This document shows positions 46,944-56,584 of a DNA stretch of 64,000 nucleotides, piece after piece. How positions within the stretch are numbered: the first letter of the stretch is position 1; every line of letters starts with the position of its first letter. A model generated the notes under the pieces. It was not told where the DNA came from. It saw nothing but the letters and a program-made list of their open reading frames with translations, and searched no databases. This DNA comes from Stieleria marina (GTDB taxonomy: Bacteria; Planctomycetota; Planctomycetia; Pirellulales; Pirellulaceae): NCBI GenBank assembly GCA_007741555.1, contig CP036526.1, positions 558,001 to 622,000 on the forward strand, given 5' to 3'. The position numbers and the translations under genes were made by a program.

Positions 46944-47296
46944 TGGCGTGTCCTATCGAGATGGTTTTTGCTAAACGCCATTCATTGTAAATGAATCTGA
47001 AAGAACCCCGCACGCGTTTTCTATTCTCCCTTTCAATCGCAGCATTGGGCACGCCTCTTTCAGACCGCGACCGCGTCTGATTCTCCAAGCGGGAAAGCAA
47101 ATTCACTGCTGGGAAACGATTTAGACGGCACGACAACTGCGTGGCAGCGGAGATGACAACCGGAACCCAACCGGTGCGTCAGTTGGCTTCGCCTGCTTTA
47201 CAAATTGGTTGCACGGCTGACGTCTAAGCGTCGTCTCGCCATGCGAGCGGATTCGCGGGACTACGACGCGAATCAACGTGATGTGGGAAGCATTGC
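46944..47296. other. Gene-free stretch between two minus-strand genes
   Basis: About 353 bases. Frames over 60 codons here lack any conserved pattern and I treat them as chance. A 17-base inverted repeat, ATTCATT-GTA-AATGAAT (46980-46996), lies 37 bases upstream of the start of the Ig-fold gene and could be an operator for it. I see no tRNA or terminator. Confidence 0.4.
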
Positions 47297-48700
47297 TCAA
47301 CGTTTGTCAAACCTCAGGATCGATTCGCGCACCAAGTTCGCGTCACCGATTACGAGGCAATCGCCGGCGATGCAAGTCGCTTTTGCGGGTTCATCGCCGC
47401 GTTGAATGATGTAGATATTCGTTCCGCCGATGCTCTGTTTGGCACTATCTGGTTCGACCGCCATCACGCGTTCGAGGGCTTGGGCGACCGGGGCAGATTG
47501 CTTCAGTGACATGGCGAACATCGTCGAGTCTTTTCGGTTGCCTTCCCGGGACTGCTTGGCGACTAAGACCAGTTCGAAGTCCATCGACTTGGCGACTTCG
47601 CGAATGTCGATTTGTGGTCCCGCGGGGTCATCGCGAATCCCATCGAGCATGTCGTCAAAAATCTCTTCGCCCAAAAGTGCATCGACAAAGCGTTTCATGT
47701 CAGTAAGCAGGTCGGGGAAGTCCACAATGTACGTGTACGCGACCGTCTCTGGTGAGCTTAACCATTGGCGTCGTTTGCCGGGGCCCAACCTGAGTGACTT
47801 GACTCCCTTGGGGAGACCGAGACTTTGGAAAGCCCGCAGGGTGGCGTTTCGTTCGTTCGATAAATACGGCTGGAAAGCGTCTGTCAGTTTGATGGCATCC
47901 CAGCGTTTAAGGGCTACGCACGCATTGGTGAGTCGAACAGCAGACATCAAGGTGGATGGCACGGTGGTGTCATCGATGATGTCCAAAGCGGCCTCCACAT
48001 CGAGTCTGCCCAATTGCATGCCGATCTCGATGGTCTTGCTGTACGGCGAGTGAAAGACGATCGAATTGGTGCGTTCGTCTAGTTCAAATCGCACATCCTT
48101 GAACGGACCATTCTTTAATTGATCGATACTGAGAGCGTAATTCGTAAGCGATGCGAAAGCTGTTTTTGCACTCAAGAATTGAAACTGAATGCGGTTGGTT
48201 TCGATTTTCTCCTGATTCTCGGGCGTCGGTTTAGACTCTTGATTCTGCTGCGGCGTTTGCGGATCGGGCTTTGCAACGGACTTGTCATGCACCGTTGAGA
48301 TCTCAGCGTCAATGACTTTGTCTTGAAGCAGATTGGGACCGTCCGGAAGTTGCGAGACGGGATTCTGCTTTGGAATCTCTGATTGGATCGGCTGTTGAGC
48401 CACGGCGTTTTTTGGGCGTTCGACAGCTTCGTTTGAAGCCGTTGGTGTCTCGGTGCGCCAAAACGCGACGACCAAAACAAGGCTCGCTGCGACGACCGGG
48501 ATTAACGCGGCCATTTGCGAAAATCTTGAGTGTCCATTCCAAGCGAACGGGCGCGGTGTTTCGGGCTCGCATGTCGAAGCGGTGACTTTGGCGAGAACAT
48601 CGCGATCCAATGGTTTTGGCGGGATCGGCTGATCATCAAATGCGTTTCGCAGGGATCCAGCAAAGTCATCGTCGGAATACTCCGGAGTCATGGCATTCAT
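47297..48700 (-). CDS. Anti-sigma-like membrane protein with large extracytoplasmic domain
   Basis: A 467-residue protein starting at ATG 48700, overlapping the sigma gene stop (ATGA). Residues 1-65 are acidic and short, where an anti-sigma domain would be. One membrane helix (MAALIPVVAASLVLVVAFW, about 68-86) follows, then a Gln/Pro/Asn-rich linker to about 160 and a globular domain of about 300 residues. Order and coupling (sigma, then this gene) are those of a sigma/anti-sigma pair. The N-terminus lacks the zinc motif H-x-x-x-C-x-x-C of the common anti-sigma fold, so the class is not the standard one. The exterior domain is probably the sensor. Confidence 0.75.
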   Translation of the reverse strand: MNAMTPEYSDDDFAGSLRNAFDDQPIPPKPLDRDVLAKVTASTCEPETPRPFAWNGHSRFSQMAALIPVVAASLVLVVAFWRTETPTASNEAVERPKNAVAQQPIQSEIPKQNPVSQLPDGPNLLQDKVIDAEISTVHDKSVAKPDPQTPQQNQESKPTPENQEKIETNRIQFQFLSAKTAFASLTNYALSIDQLKNGPFKDVRFELDERTNSIVFHSPYSKTIEIGMQLGRLDVEAALDIIDDTTVPSTLMSAVRLTNACVALKRWDAIKLTDAFQPYLSNERNATLRAFQSLGLPKGVKSLRLGPGKRRQWLSSPETVAYTYIVDFPDLLTDMKRFVDALLGEEIFDDMLDGIRDDPAGPQIDIREVAKSMDFELVLVAKQSREGNRKDSTMFAMSLKQSAPVAQALERVMAVEPDSAKQSIGGTNIYIIQRGDEPAKATCIAGDCLVIGDANLVRESILRFDKR

Positions 48701-49212
48701 TTTGTGTTTCCTGTTTGCGATGCGAACTCGTATTGAGATCCCAGTTCGTTGCGAAGCGTTCGGATGGCTCGATGGATCAAAACGCGGACGTGGCCGGGAC
48801 GTAATTTCATTTGAATCGCAACTTCGTTGGTTGAAAGCTGCTGGATATGTCGCAGCCAGAATGCTTCTGCTTGAGCAACGGGAAGTGTCACAAGGACACG
48901 GCGAACCGAAGCCCGGACCTCTGCCTGGATCAGCCGTTTGTCCGGCGGAAGGTCTTCACCGAGGGCGACTGCCATTTGCGGCAGCTTGTCCCGGTCGCGA
49001 TAGCGCCTCCTCAGGCAATCCATTGAACGCCGAAAAGCGATCTGGCAAAGAACTGATCGCCAGTTGCGAACACCGTCTCGGTCCATTTGAAACGCGTCAA
49101 GAAAAGTCTGCTGGTAGCACTCCCGTGCATCATCTTGATTTTCCAGTACACGGTTGACGGTTCGCCAGACAGCGTCAGCGTGCTCGGTCACCAGAGAATC
49201 CATGTCCGTCAT
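48697..49212 (-). CDS. ECF-type RNA polymerase sigma factor, third
   Basis: A 171-residue ECF sigma factor. I start at ATG 49212 (MTDMDSLVTEHADAVW), since the longer frame to 49338 adds 42 basic residues with no sigma similarity. Region 2 contains NQDDARECYQQTFLDAFQ, the counterpart of the core-binding helix. Region 4 has LSTNEVAIQMKLRPGHVRVLIHRAIRTLR. It overlaps the downstream membrane protein by 4 bases (ATGA) and is probably held by it. The gene is on the minus strand, and the gap to the divergent thioredoxin-like gene is about 357 bases. A 12-base palindrome (49445-49456) in that gap could be shared. Confidence 0.9.
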   Translation of the reverse strand: MTDMDSLVTEHADAVWRTVNRVLENQDDARECYQQTFLDAFQMDRDGVRNWRSVLCQIAFRRSMDCLRRRYRDRDKLPQMAVALGEDLPPDKRLIQAEVRASVRRVLVTLPVAQAEAFWLRHIQQLSTNEVAIQMKLRPGHVRVLIHRAIRTLRNELGSQYEFASQTGNTK

Positions 49213-49569
49213 GACAGCGGGTTGCCTTCGGCTGCGAAGTCTTGTGGAACTCGACAAAACTCGTTTCGACTCGCGACGCGTCGCCGCTTGCACTTGTAGT
49301 CGTCTATCTCTGCGGAGTGTTACAGATGACAGCCTCATTTTTTGCCGAGGCCATGATTGCCCGAGGGGGGTGCGGTCTGGCCCAGCGGTCGAAATCGCGC
49401 ATCCAAACGCGGTTCACTTGCGTTTTGTCTGTTTGAAAGATAGCCAGTCATGACTGACAACGGCTGAGACTGTCCAAGCGTGCCGCAAAGTCGCTGCATT
49501 GTGCGCAAGCCTCCTAGGATGTGGTTATACTTCGCGGCTTGTAACTTATCTTCTTATTGGAGAACCGCC
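49213..49569. other. Gene-free stretch between divergent genes
   Basis: About 357 bases. It holds the 12-base perfect palindrome CAGTCATGACTG (49445-49456), about 114 bases before the GTG of the thioredoxin-fold gene and 233 bases from the sigma gene start. This is a possible operator for either side. I see no tRNA; the only clear ribosome site belongs to the gene at 49570. Confidence 0.4.
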
Positions 49570-50064
49570 GTGAAAAGAATCATGGTCTTGTTGGGATTCG
49601 GATCCTGTCTGTTGTTTTTTTGTGCCGCCGATAGTCACGCCGACATGCCGGTGTCGATTCGCGAGCAGGCAAGCACCGCGGAGCAAACGCCCGTGGCATG
49701 GCACACGAGTTTGCAGTCGGGTTGGCGTGAGGCCAAACGACGTGGCGTGCCAATGGTGATTTACATTACGACGCAAGACTGCGTTTATTGTGACGCCATG
49801 AAACAGAACACGTGGTGTAATCAGTCGGTTCAGCAACGTCTGGCTGGCAAGTTCGTTGCCATCCGACTCAACAAACTTCGGAATCGTCAGACGCTCAGTC
49901 GTATCAGTGTCGATACGTTTCCAACGACGTTGCTAGGGACGCCAAACGGTAAGGTCATCGGGCACCGAGTTGGCTATCAGCCTCCTGAAGCACTGCAATC
50001 ATTTTTGGCAGAAGCCAATCGGAACCGGGTCACGAAGGCTCCCGGTATTCAGGCTGTTCACTAG
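49570..50064 (+). CDS. Exported thioredoxin-fold protein with CxxC
   Basis: A 164-residue protein starting at GTG 49570, set by a GGAG ribosome site about 8 bases upstream; a longer frame to 49480 has no function. The signal peptide is IMVLLGFGSCLLFFCAADSHA. A thioredoxin-like fold follows with the redox motif CVYC near residue 75. The later D-T-F-P-T-T-L-L-G-T segment contains the cis-proline loop. It resembles the DUF255/thioredoxin_7 type of periplasmic disulfide proteins. It may reduce or oxidise exported cysteine proteins, such as the Cys-rich or haem proteins in this window (inference). Confidence 0.88.
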   Translation: MKRIMVLLGFGSCLLFFCAADSHADMPVSIREQASTAEQTPVAWHTSLQSGWREAKRRGVPMVIYITTQDCVYCDAMKQNTWCNQSVQQRLAGKFVAIRLNKLRNRQTLSRISVDTFPTTLLGTPNGKVIGHRVGYQPPEALQSFLAEANRNRVTKAPGIQAVH

Positions 50065-50116
50065 TCGCGTGAGAAGCCAACGAACTTGATCGTCGTCGTT
50101 ATTCCTATTTCTAATT

Positions 50117-50151
50117 GCCCAGTTCCATTTGTTTGGAGCTGGGCTTTTTTT
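50117..50151 (+). terminator. Rho-independent terminator
   Basis: GCCCAGTTCC (50117-50126) pairs with GGAGCTGGGC (50135-50144) with one G-T pair, an 8-base loop and a run of seven T (50145-50151). It lies 53 bases after the stop of the thioredoxin-fold gene and isolates it from the pyrophosphatase. Confidence 0.9.
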
Positions 50152-50355
50152 ATGCAAACCAATTACTGCCTAAAGAACATTTAAATACCGTTGTGGGTCC
50201 CTACTGGAGGCAATGCCCACTAGATTAACAGGAAGTTGGTCAATAATATCGTCTTTATGACGATTTGAAATTGGCTTTCGCGGTGCCTGTTTTCGTCGCG
50301 GTGTTGGCCGCCGATTCGCACCAAGCAACGAACTCATGCAACAAGGATTGAGATC

Positions 50356-52830
50356 ATGGCAGTTATTGTTTGGCTGATCGCAACGTTGTCGTCACTCGCA
50401 GCTCTGTATTGGGCAAAGAAATTCTATGGCGAGATGATGGCGGCGGACGAAGGCAATGACCTGATGAAGGAGATTGCCGAGAGCGTACGTCAGGGCGCCA
50501 ACGCTTACTTGAAACAGCAATACAAATGGGTAGCGATCGTATTTGTTGTTGTCGCGATTCTGCTTTGCATCGCAGCGTTTGTTCTCAAAGTGCAGAACGT
50601 TTTTGTCCCCATCGCGTTCTTGTCCGGCGGATTCTTTAGCGGACTATGCGGTTGGTTCGGGATGAAAACAGCGACTCAGGCGAGTAGCCGGACGGCAGCG
50701 GGGGCACAACGCTCGCTGAACGATGGATTGCAAATCGCTTTTCGCAGTGGTGCGGTGATGGGTTTGACGGTCGTCGGTTTGGGACTGATCTACATCTGCA
50801 TTTGGTTTGCAATTCTGTATTGGATTTTGCCGATGGTGCGCGGCGAAGATTCGGCGATGAGTTTGCAGCAAATTTCGGTCGCGATGTTGTCATTCGGAAT
50901 GGGGGCCAGTGCTCAAGCACTTTTTGCGCGTGTCGGTGGCGGGATCTTTACCAAAGCGGCCGATGTCGGTGCTGACTTGGTTGGCAAAGTCGAACAAAGT
51001 ATGAAAGAGGACTCGCCACGGAACCCTGCGACGATTGCCGATAACGTGGGTGACAACGTGGGCGACGTCGCTGGGATGGGGGCGGATCTTTACGAGTCCT
51101 ATTGCGGATCGATCTTGGCTGCGTCTGCACTGGGCGTGGCAGCATTTAGTTCGCCGGCATTATTGCCAGAAGGTGTCGAAGTGATCGACGCACAATTGAA
51201 CGCGTTGCTGCTGCCGCTTGCGATCGCTGGCATCGGGATTTTGCTGTCGGTCGTTGGTATCTACGCTGTGAAAACAGGCGAAGAGCTTTCGCAGAAGGCG
51301 CTCTTGGATGCGTTGGCCAAGGGAATCAATCGCTCGGCAATGTTGGTCAGCGTTGCGGCGATCTTTTTGGCAATCTGGTTGATGCCCAAGGTACCCGGCA
51401 CGGTTCTTTTCGGCTTTGTTCCGGGCATTGCATTTAGCATCATCATTGGCTTGGCGGCTGGTTGGGCGATCGGTAAATGGACTGAGTATTCCACAAGCGA
51501 TGAATACAAACCGACACAAAAACTGGCTGAACAAGCAGAGACGGGGGCGGCCACCATCATCATCGGTGGCGTCGCCGACGGTATGTTGAGCACCTGGGTT
51601 CCTGTCGTCATTGTTTGCATGGCGATGTTGGGCGCGTTTGCTTGTGCGAACGGAGTGAACTTCTACGACGTGTCATACTTTTCGCTTGGGCTTTACGGTG
51701 TGGGTATTGCCGCGGTCGGGATGCTTAGCACGCTGGGGATCACGCTGGCCACCGATGCCTACGGACCGATTGCTGATAACGCGGGTGGCAATGCGGAAAT
51801 GTCAGGTCTGGATGACATCGTCCGCGATCGCACGGATGCACTCGATAGCCTTGGCAACACGACGGCGGCGACCGGGAAGGGGTTTGCGATTGGCTCGGCA
51901 GCTCTGACTGCGTTGGCGCTGCTGGCTGCGTATGTCGAAGGCGTTCGTGATGGATTTGAACGCTGGGGTGACGATGTCGCCGAGGTGATCGAAACGGACG
52001 GTGTTTATAAGCTGACGAATGATCTTTTGTTGGAACGATCAGACGATCAGGCGACAGTCTTCATGGTCTTGCCATCGGTAGGCACATCGACCCAAGCGAA
52101 TAATGCATGGCGTGATTTGGAAAACAACAGCGTGGTCGAAATCACGCCCGCAACAGGGGATTCGAACTACGGAAAACTAACAGCGACGGATTCGTCGATC
52201 ATCTCGGTCAAAGACGCCAACTTGCGAGATTTTTTATACTACTACGACGCAACCCTGATGAACCCGCGTGTGCTGGTGGGCGTGTTTTTGGGCGCGATGA
52301 GCACTTTCTTGTTCTGTGCGATGACGATGAAATCGGTTGGTCGAGCGGCACAGGGGATGGTGATCGAGGTTCGACGACAGTTTGCGGAGAATCCCGGGAT
52401 TTTAGATGGCAGTGTCAAACCGGATTACGAACGGCCGGTGTCGATTAGTACGATTGCCGCCCAGCGTGAGATGATTCTGCCCAGTTTGCTTGGACTGTTG
52501 ATGCCGATCGTGGTGGGGTTGTTGTTGGGCGTTGCTGGCGTGCTGGGACTGTTGACTGGATGCCTGACCAGTGGATTCTGCTTGGCGGTGTTCATGTCCA
52601 ATAGTGGCGGTTCTTGGGATAATGCCAAGAAATACATCGAGGCGGATCATCACGGCGGAAAGGGCAGCGAGGCTCACAAGGCGGCTGTTGTGGGAGACAC
52701 GGTGGGCGATCCGTTCAAAGATACTAGCGGTCCGAGCTTGAATATCCTGATCAAACTGATGAGTATGGTCAGCGTCGTCGTTGCCGGATTGATTGTGCGC
52801 TATTCACTGGTCGCGATGGGCATTTTTTAA
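50356..52830 (+). CDS. hppA: Membrane-bound ion-translocating pyrophosphatase, with inserted segment
   Basis: An 824-residue multi-helix pump that hydrolyses pyrophosphate to move protons or sodium. The substrate motif is intact ([35 protein letters not shown] region), and a second Asp-rich site is near the C-terminus (DVVGDP-like [12 protein letters not shown]). [10 protein letters not shown] suggests the potassium-dependent subclass, in which an Ala stands where the independent type has Lys. Between two late membrane helices there is an extra hydrophilic segment of about 100 residues (51950-52245, E/D/T/N rich). Typical members are 660-760 residues, so this insert explains the length. H+ versus Na+ transport cannot be decided by eye. 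Confidence 0.95.
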   Translation: MAVIVWLIATLSSLAALYWAKKFYGEMMAADEGNDLMKEIAESVRQGANAYLKQQYKWVAIVFVVVAILLCIAAFVLKVQNVFVPIAFLSGGFFSGLCGWFGMKTATQASSRTAAGAQRSLNDGLQIAFRSGAVMGLTVVGLGLIYICIWFAILYWILPMVRGEDSAMSLQQISVAMLSFGMGASAQALFARVGGGIFTKAADVGADLVGKVEQSMKEDSPRNPATIADNVGDNVGDVAGMGADLYESYCGSILAASALGVAAFSSPALLPEGVEVIDAQLNALLLPLAIAGIGILLSVVGIYAVKTGEELSQKALLDALAKGINRSAMLVSVAAIFLAIWLMPKVPGTVLFGFVPGIAFSIIIGLAAGWAIGKWTEYSTSDEYKPTQKLAEQAETGAATIIIGGVADGMLSTWVPVVIVCMAMLGAFACANGVNFYDVSYFSLGLYGVGIAAVGMLSTLGITLATDAYGPIADNAGGNAEMSGLDDIVRDRTDALDSLGNTTAATGKGFAIGSAALTALALLAAYVEGVRDGFERWGDDVAEVIETDGVYKLTNDLLLERSDDQATVFMVLPSVGTSTQANNAWRDLENNSVVEITPATGDSNYGKLTATDSSIISVKDANLRDFLYYYDATLMNPRVLVGVFLGAMSTFLFCAMTMKSVGRAAQGMVIEVRRQFAENPGILDGSVKPDYERPVSISTIAAQREMILPSLLGLLMPIVVGLLLGVAGVLGLLTGCLTSGFCLAVFMSNSGGSWDNAKKYIEADHHGGKGSEAHKAAVVGDTVGDPFKDTSGPSLNILIKLMSMVSVVVAGLIVRYSLVAMGIF

Positions 52831-52921
52831 CGAAGTGTAAAAGCAGCATTCGCTTCCGACGTGTTCCTGATTTCAGGCCTGTGGGTGCTGCGGCTATCCG
52901 ATTGCCACTTGATACCAATTT

Positions 52922-53905
52922 ATGTCAGACCGAATCTCAGGGATCTTAACACCCAATATCACGCCAGTTGATTCGTTGGGCCGTATCGATGAAGTTACGT
53001 TTCGAGGCTACGTCGACTGGCTCATTGACCGCGGCGTCGATGGCCTTTACCCGAACGGTAGTACCGGTGAGTTCGTTCGTTTTACAGCGGAAGAACGACG
53101 GCGCATTGTAAAAATTGTTGTCGACCAGGCCGCTGGCCGAGTTCCGATCTTAGCGGGGGCTGCCGAAGCCAACGTCAAGGAAACGATTGCGGCTTGTGAG
53201 GCTTACGGCGAAATGGGCGTGCGTGCCGTCGCGATCGTGGCTCCGTTTTATTATCGATTGAGCGAGCAGGGCGTCTACGCTTATTTTCGCGAGATCGCTG
53301 ACACGGTGTCTGTCGATGTGACGCTGTACAACATTCCTCTGTTTGCTTCGCCCATCGAAGTTGGCACCGTGATCCGCTTGGCATCCGAATGTCCGCGAGT
53401 GATCGGGATCAAAGACAGTTCAGGCGATCTCCCCAACATGCTGCGAATGATGGCAGCGATCCGACCCATTCGGGATGACTTTTCTTTCTTGACCGGTTGG
53501 GATGCTTCGTTGGCTCCGTTCCTGATCGCTGGAGTTGACGGAGGGACCAACGCGACAAGTGGTGTCGTCCCTGAATTGACGCGGGCTCTCCACCGTGCTG
53601 CGAAGGCTGGCAATGTCGAATTGGCGATGCAGTTGCAGTATCAACTGTTGCCGTTGTTCGATGCCATGATTGGCGTCGGTGAATTTCCCGAAGGATTCCG
53701 TGCCGGAGTCAGGTCGCGCGGTTGGGACCTTGGTCCGGGGCGAGTACCGCTGTCGGATTCACAGCGAGAAGCAGTCGCGAGGACTCAACAGGAGATCGAT
53801 GCGTTGGTCGCCAACGTCGCGGACTTTCCGTCGGAACAGTCGCTTCCCACCGGAACGATCGAAGAGATCGTTCAACGCGTGATGTCGCAGATCGTCAGCG
53901 GATAG
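52922..53905 (+). CDS. DapA/NanA-family aldolase or dehydratase
   Basis: A 327-residue protein with the TIM-barrel fold of dihydrodipicolinate synthase and N-acetylneuraminate lyase. The G-S-T-G-E motif is PNGSTGEF near residue 45, the Tyr is in YNIP near 139, and the Schiff-base Lys is in GIKDSSGD near 166. The length is slightly above that of DapA. Neither lysine-synthesis nor sialic-acid genes are nearby. It could be any keto-acid sugar lyase or dehydratase of the class. It starts 91 bases after the pyrophosphatase stop. Substrate is unassigned. Confidence 0.92.
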   Translation: MSDRISGILTPNITPVDSLGRIDEVTFRGYVDWLIDRGVDGLYPNGSTGEFVRFTAEERRRIVKIVVDQAAGRVPILAGAAEANVKETIAACEAYGEMGVRAVAIVAPFYYRLSEQGVYAYFREIADTVSVDVTLYNIPLFASPIEVGTVIRLASECPRVIGIKDSSGDLPNMLRMMAAIRPIRDDFSFLTGWDASLAPFLIAGVDGGTNATSGVVPELTRALHRAAKAGNVELAMQLQYQLLPLFDAMIGVGEFPEGFRAGVRSRGWDLGPGRVPLSDSQREAVARTQQEIDALVANVADFPSEQSLPTGTIEEIVQRVMSQIVSG

Positions 53906-53908
53906 CGT

Positions 53909-54820
53909 CTAAGGAAAGAAGTATCGCACCCAGTTGCGAATCGACTGCCCAGGAACGTAGGCAACCGGTTGGCCCCACAGGCCTTGTCCAACTTGGACTT
54001 GATAGTTTTGCTGACCAAGCGAGATCAACGCACGCGGAACGCTTCCTGTAGTGAGATTTCCGGTCGCGAACCCTGGCTGTACAGGCATCACGGCTGGTCC
54101 TGGGATTTGAGCTGCAGGAGCCGCGTATCCGTAGTTCTGAGGAAGATACCCGGGTGTGACTGGAGTGTTGCAACTGGCGGGCGAGATGTATCCGAGACCA
54201 GAGCCGCACCCGATGCCTGAGGCAGCGGAGTAACCGCTGGCAGGTGAAACACAGTTGCAGTTGTCGACCGTCGCAAACGCGGAGCCTAGGTTCGGCCGTG
54301 GCATGGGAGCCATGTCGCTGGGGCTGAGTATCGCTCCTGAGCTAGCGAGAGCGGGGTTGGACGGCAGCGACGCATTTGGATTCGATGGCAGCGGCTGGCC
54401 TTGTAGATTCGGCATGGGCTGTGGCTGAAGCAGGTTTTGTCCAGGCTGTCTTGGCTGCGTCATTGCCGCCGTATTACCCCCCGGGCCTCCTGGGATCGCA
54501 AAATTGCCAGGCTGGCTTTCGGGCAGCGGTGGCGAGCGAAAGCCACCGTCTTGCTGCAACATCGCAACTTGTCGCACGTTGGTAGACGGCGAACGTTCGT
54601 AGCGGGCGTTCGGGTTCGACAGCGAGCGGTCGTACGCCGTTTCTTGAAAACGATTTCCGCGGCGGAATTGGTCCACGGCACTAGGCGATCCCACTGGTCG
54701 CATTCGCGCGGCTGCGGAGTCGGCTGAAGGAGCAACTCGGGGGAACTGCGCGCTCGCTTGTGGACTGGCGATTAGTCCGCAACTGAGAAGCATTAACGAC
54801 GTCAAAAAACAGCGAACCAT
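53909..54820 (-). CDS. Exported Pro/Asn/Gly-rich protein of unknown function
   Basis: A 303-residue protein with a good signal peptide (FLTSLMLLSCGLIASPQASA). Most of it is low complexity, rich in P, N, G, Q and S (for example QPMPNLQGQPLPSNP). A short Cys-containing patch (VDNCNCVSPASG ... GIGCGSGLG) may be cross-linked. The C-terminal 45 residues are more ordered (QNYQVQVGQGLWGQPVAYVPGQ ... NWVRYFFP) and end in aromatics, like a surface-targeting or wall-anchoring tail. It is probably an envelope or matrix protein. Stop codons of this gene and the DapA gene converge within 4 bases. Confidence 0.7.
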   Translation of the reverse strand: MVRCFLTSLMLLSCGLIASPQASAQFPRVAPSADSAAARMRPVGSPSAVDQFRRGNRFQETAYDRSLSNPNARYERSPSTNVRQVAMLQQDGGFRSPPLPESQPGNFAIPGGPGGNTAAMTQPRQPGQNLLQPQPMPNLQGQPLPSNPNASLPSNPALASSGAILSPSDMAPMPRPNLGSAFATVDNCNCVSPASGYSAASGIGCGSGLGYISPASCNTPVTPGYLPQNYGYAAPAAQIPGPAVMPVQPGFATGNLTTGSVPRALISLGQQNYQVQVGQGLWGQPVAYVPGQSIRNWVRYFFP

Positions 54821-54842
54821 TGGTGTCTCACAATCCCTAGGA

Positions 54843-54926
54843 GTTTCGGCTCGTTTGCACTTGGGCTGCCGAAACAGCCAGGCAACTGAGAAACCGAATT
54901 AGCTTGTCCAACTGGTGTTAACCAGT
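54843..54926. promoter_or_regulatory. Two hairpins in the leader of the Pro-rich gene
   Basis: GTTTCGGC (54843-54850) pairs with GCCGAAAC (54868-54875). ACTGGT (54911-54916) pairs with ACCAGT (54921-54926) over a 4-base loop. Both precede the start of the minus-strand gene at 54820. No T-run follows on the minus strand, so these are better read as leader elements than terminators. No other feature is seen in the 296-base gap to gatC. Confidence 0.4.
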
Positions 54927-55116
54927 GACGAAGGATGAATGCAAGATCGATGCCAAAACTGGTTTCACAACCTGTTTCACACCAACGCATAGCAAATAGC
55001 GCAAAACCTATCCGCGAAAAACAAAACGGGACGTCGCGATGTGTGTAAAGATTGCAATGAATTGCAAAACCAATCGCACAAGAAGGTCAGCCTGAAAGCT
55101 GCGGTGCCAATTTTGA

Positions 55117-55425
55117 CTAAGCGTTCTTTGCCGCAGCGGTGCCCAAGACTGCAGGCACTCGAAAACACTCGTCGTCGCGGGACGGTGCGTTGTGCAGGGC
55201 TTGATCGTTGGACAAGCCTGCAGTCACTACGTCCGCTCGCCAGCGGTTATCAACGTCCAATGCCGTGGTCATCGGCTGCACGTCTTCCGTGTCCAATTCC
55301 GACAGTTGGTTTACAAAACCCAAGATGCTGTCGATTTGAGGTCCCAACTTGCGCACTTCGTCATCGGACAGTTCCAGTCTCGCTAACAACGCGAGTTTGC
55401 GGACCTCAAGCTCAGAGAGTGCCAT
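55117..55425 (-). CDS. gatC: Asp-tRNA(Asn)/Glu-tRNA(Gln) amidotransferase subunit C
   Basis: A 102-residue small subunit that holds GatA and GatB together in making Gln-tRNA and Asn-tRNA. The N-terminal pattern VRKLALLARLELSDDEV and the middle VNQLSELDTEDVQPMTTALD match GatC. The end contains V-T-A-G-L-S-N-D-Q-A-L-H-N-A-P, the GatC C-terminal motif. It lies 18 bases downstream of rpmB on the same strand and is probably cotranscribed. gatA and gatB are not next to it, which is unusual only in gene order. No unusual residues are seen. Confidence 0.95.
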   Translation of the reverse strand: MALSELEVRKLALLARLELSDDEVRKLGPQIDSILGFVNQLSELDTEDVQPMTTALDVDNRWRADVVTAGLSNDQALHNAPSRDDECFRVPAVLGTAAAKNA

Positions 55426-55443
55426 GGTTGTTTCCGATCGAAA

Positions 55444-55716
55444 CTATTTGGGCTTACCGCCACTGACGTCGAACGGCTTTGTCTTCACCGTTTTGCGGAT
55501 TGCACCGCTGCGAATGCACTGGGTGCAAACTCGCATCGACTTGTTTTCGCCGGTCGGCATCGTGACGTGCACCTTTTGCAGGTTAGGCACGAATTTACGC
55601 CGTGTAATACCAGTGATTTTGGTACCAACGCCGCCTAGATACTTGGCTTTACCGCGTGTTTCGACTCGGTTGCCCATTTGGACTTTTTTGCCGCAGGCTT
55701 CGCATTGACGTGCCAT
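55444..55716 (-). CDS. rpmB: 50S ribosomal protein L28
   Basis: A 90-residue basic protein with the L28 signature: RQCEACGKKVQMGNRV at the start, the RRKFVPNLQKVHV segment, and CTQCIRSGAIRK near the end. The two CxxC pairs form the zinc-binding version of L28, which binds 23S rRNA. It is slightly longer than the usual 60-80 residues, with a Lys/Thr/Gly-rich tail. It is the first gene of a pair with gatC. A minus-strand TATATT near 55780 could be a -10 element. Confidence 0.96.
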   Translation of the reverse strand: MARQCEACGKKVQMGNRVETRGKAKYLGGVGTKITGITRRKFVPNLQKVHVTMPTGENKSMRVCTQCIRSGAIRKTVKTKPFDVSGGKPK

Positions 55717-56048
55717 GGGGATTCTCCGCTATCACTCTGAGATGATCAGTATTTTTGTATTGGGTGGCTCGGCAATATACAAAGCATCCCGGTGCAGCGG
55801 AAGGATGAAAAGACCGTCTTATGGCTTCTAAATCGCCTATTCTGCGTGGAAATTAGCCGTTTTGGGATTCATTTGGCCGCTACCGAGCCATTTGACTGCC
55901 CTGGACGCGATCATGAAATCTGACCTCGCTTGAGTGTTTTTTTGCAAAATACTCAAGATCGGGGCGTCGTCGAGACGATCAGTCCCGATAGCTCTCGCAG
56001 ATGCGACAGCTTCCGCAACCGGAAAAAACTACCAGAGTGTGTCCTGAC
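55717..56048. other. Gene-free stretch between divergent rpmB and lipoprotein gene
   Basis: About 332 bases. It should hold the promoter of rpmB-gatC (a TATATT near 55780, minus strand) and that of the lipoprotein gene. I see no hairpin with a T-run, no tRNA and no coding frame with conserved residues. The 48 bases ahead of the ATG at 56049 (open from 56001) are read as leader. Confidence 0.5.
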
Positions 56049-56576
56049 ATGACCAAGTACAAAGACATTCAGCCTGCCATCACGGTTCTCGGGGCCGTCA
56101 TTTGCGTGATGCTAACGGGCTGTACGGGACTGCGATTGCCCAAGTTTGCCGGTTCAGATCAGGGATCGGAGTACGTCGGTGTGGATCCGAGCGTGTTGTC
56201 CGATGGGGCCGTGAACGAAAAGAACTACTATGCCGTTCGGCAAGCATTGAAGCAAAATGCGATTGTGTTGAACGTCCAAGGTGACTCCGATCCGGTTCGG
56301 ATTTTACCGCTACCGTCTGAGGGCGAGAGCGTCTTGGTGAGTGATCTGCTTCGCCAATCGGGTGTGCTCAAATCCATCGGTGCCGTGGACGTCGTGGTGT
56401 TTCGGCACCTACCGCCGTCGCCGACCGGTTTGCGATTGCCAGTACGGATGAATGGCAGTCACGAGGAAGTCCGTCCGGAGACGGACTATGCGCTGCGACC
56501 GGGTGACCGCATCCAAGTATCGCGATACACCAATGACATGGTTCAGTCGTTGTTAAGCAAAGCGATGGGGCTATAG
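56049..56576 (+). CDS. Lipoprotein, polysaccharide-export-like
   Basis: A 175-residue protein from ATG 56049, which gives a lipoprotein signal ending in the lipobox LTGC (Cys about residue 25); the 16-residue upstream extension would spoil it. The body includes DYALRPGDRIQVSRY near the end, the motif of polysaccharide-export and SLBB-type proteins in its R-P-G-D-x-I-x-V form. The length is short compared with full Wza proteins, so this may be a partial or specialised relative. It is likely lipid-anchored in the envelope. It converges with a DUF1080 gene 8 bases after its stop. Confidence 0.75.
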   Translation: MTKYKDIQPAITVLGAVICVMLTGCTGLRLPKFAGSDQGSEYVGVDPSVLSDGAVNEKNYYAVRQALKQNAIVLNVQGDSDPVRILPLPSEGESVLVSDLLRQSGVLKSIGAVDVVVFRHLPPSPTGLRLPVRMNGSHEEVRPETDYALRPGDRIQVSRYTNDMVQSLLSKAMGL

Positions 56577-56584
56577 AAAGCCAA

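Noticed and set aside
47430-48053. 207-codon plus-strand frame inside the anti-sigma-like gene
   Set aside because: It is antisense to a gene that has a signal for export and coupling to a sigma factor, with no motif of its own.
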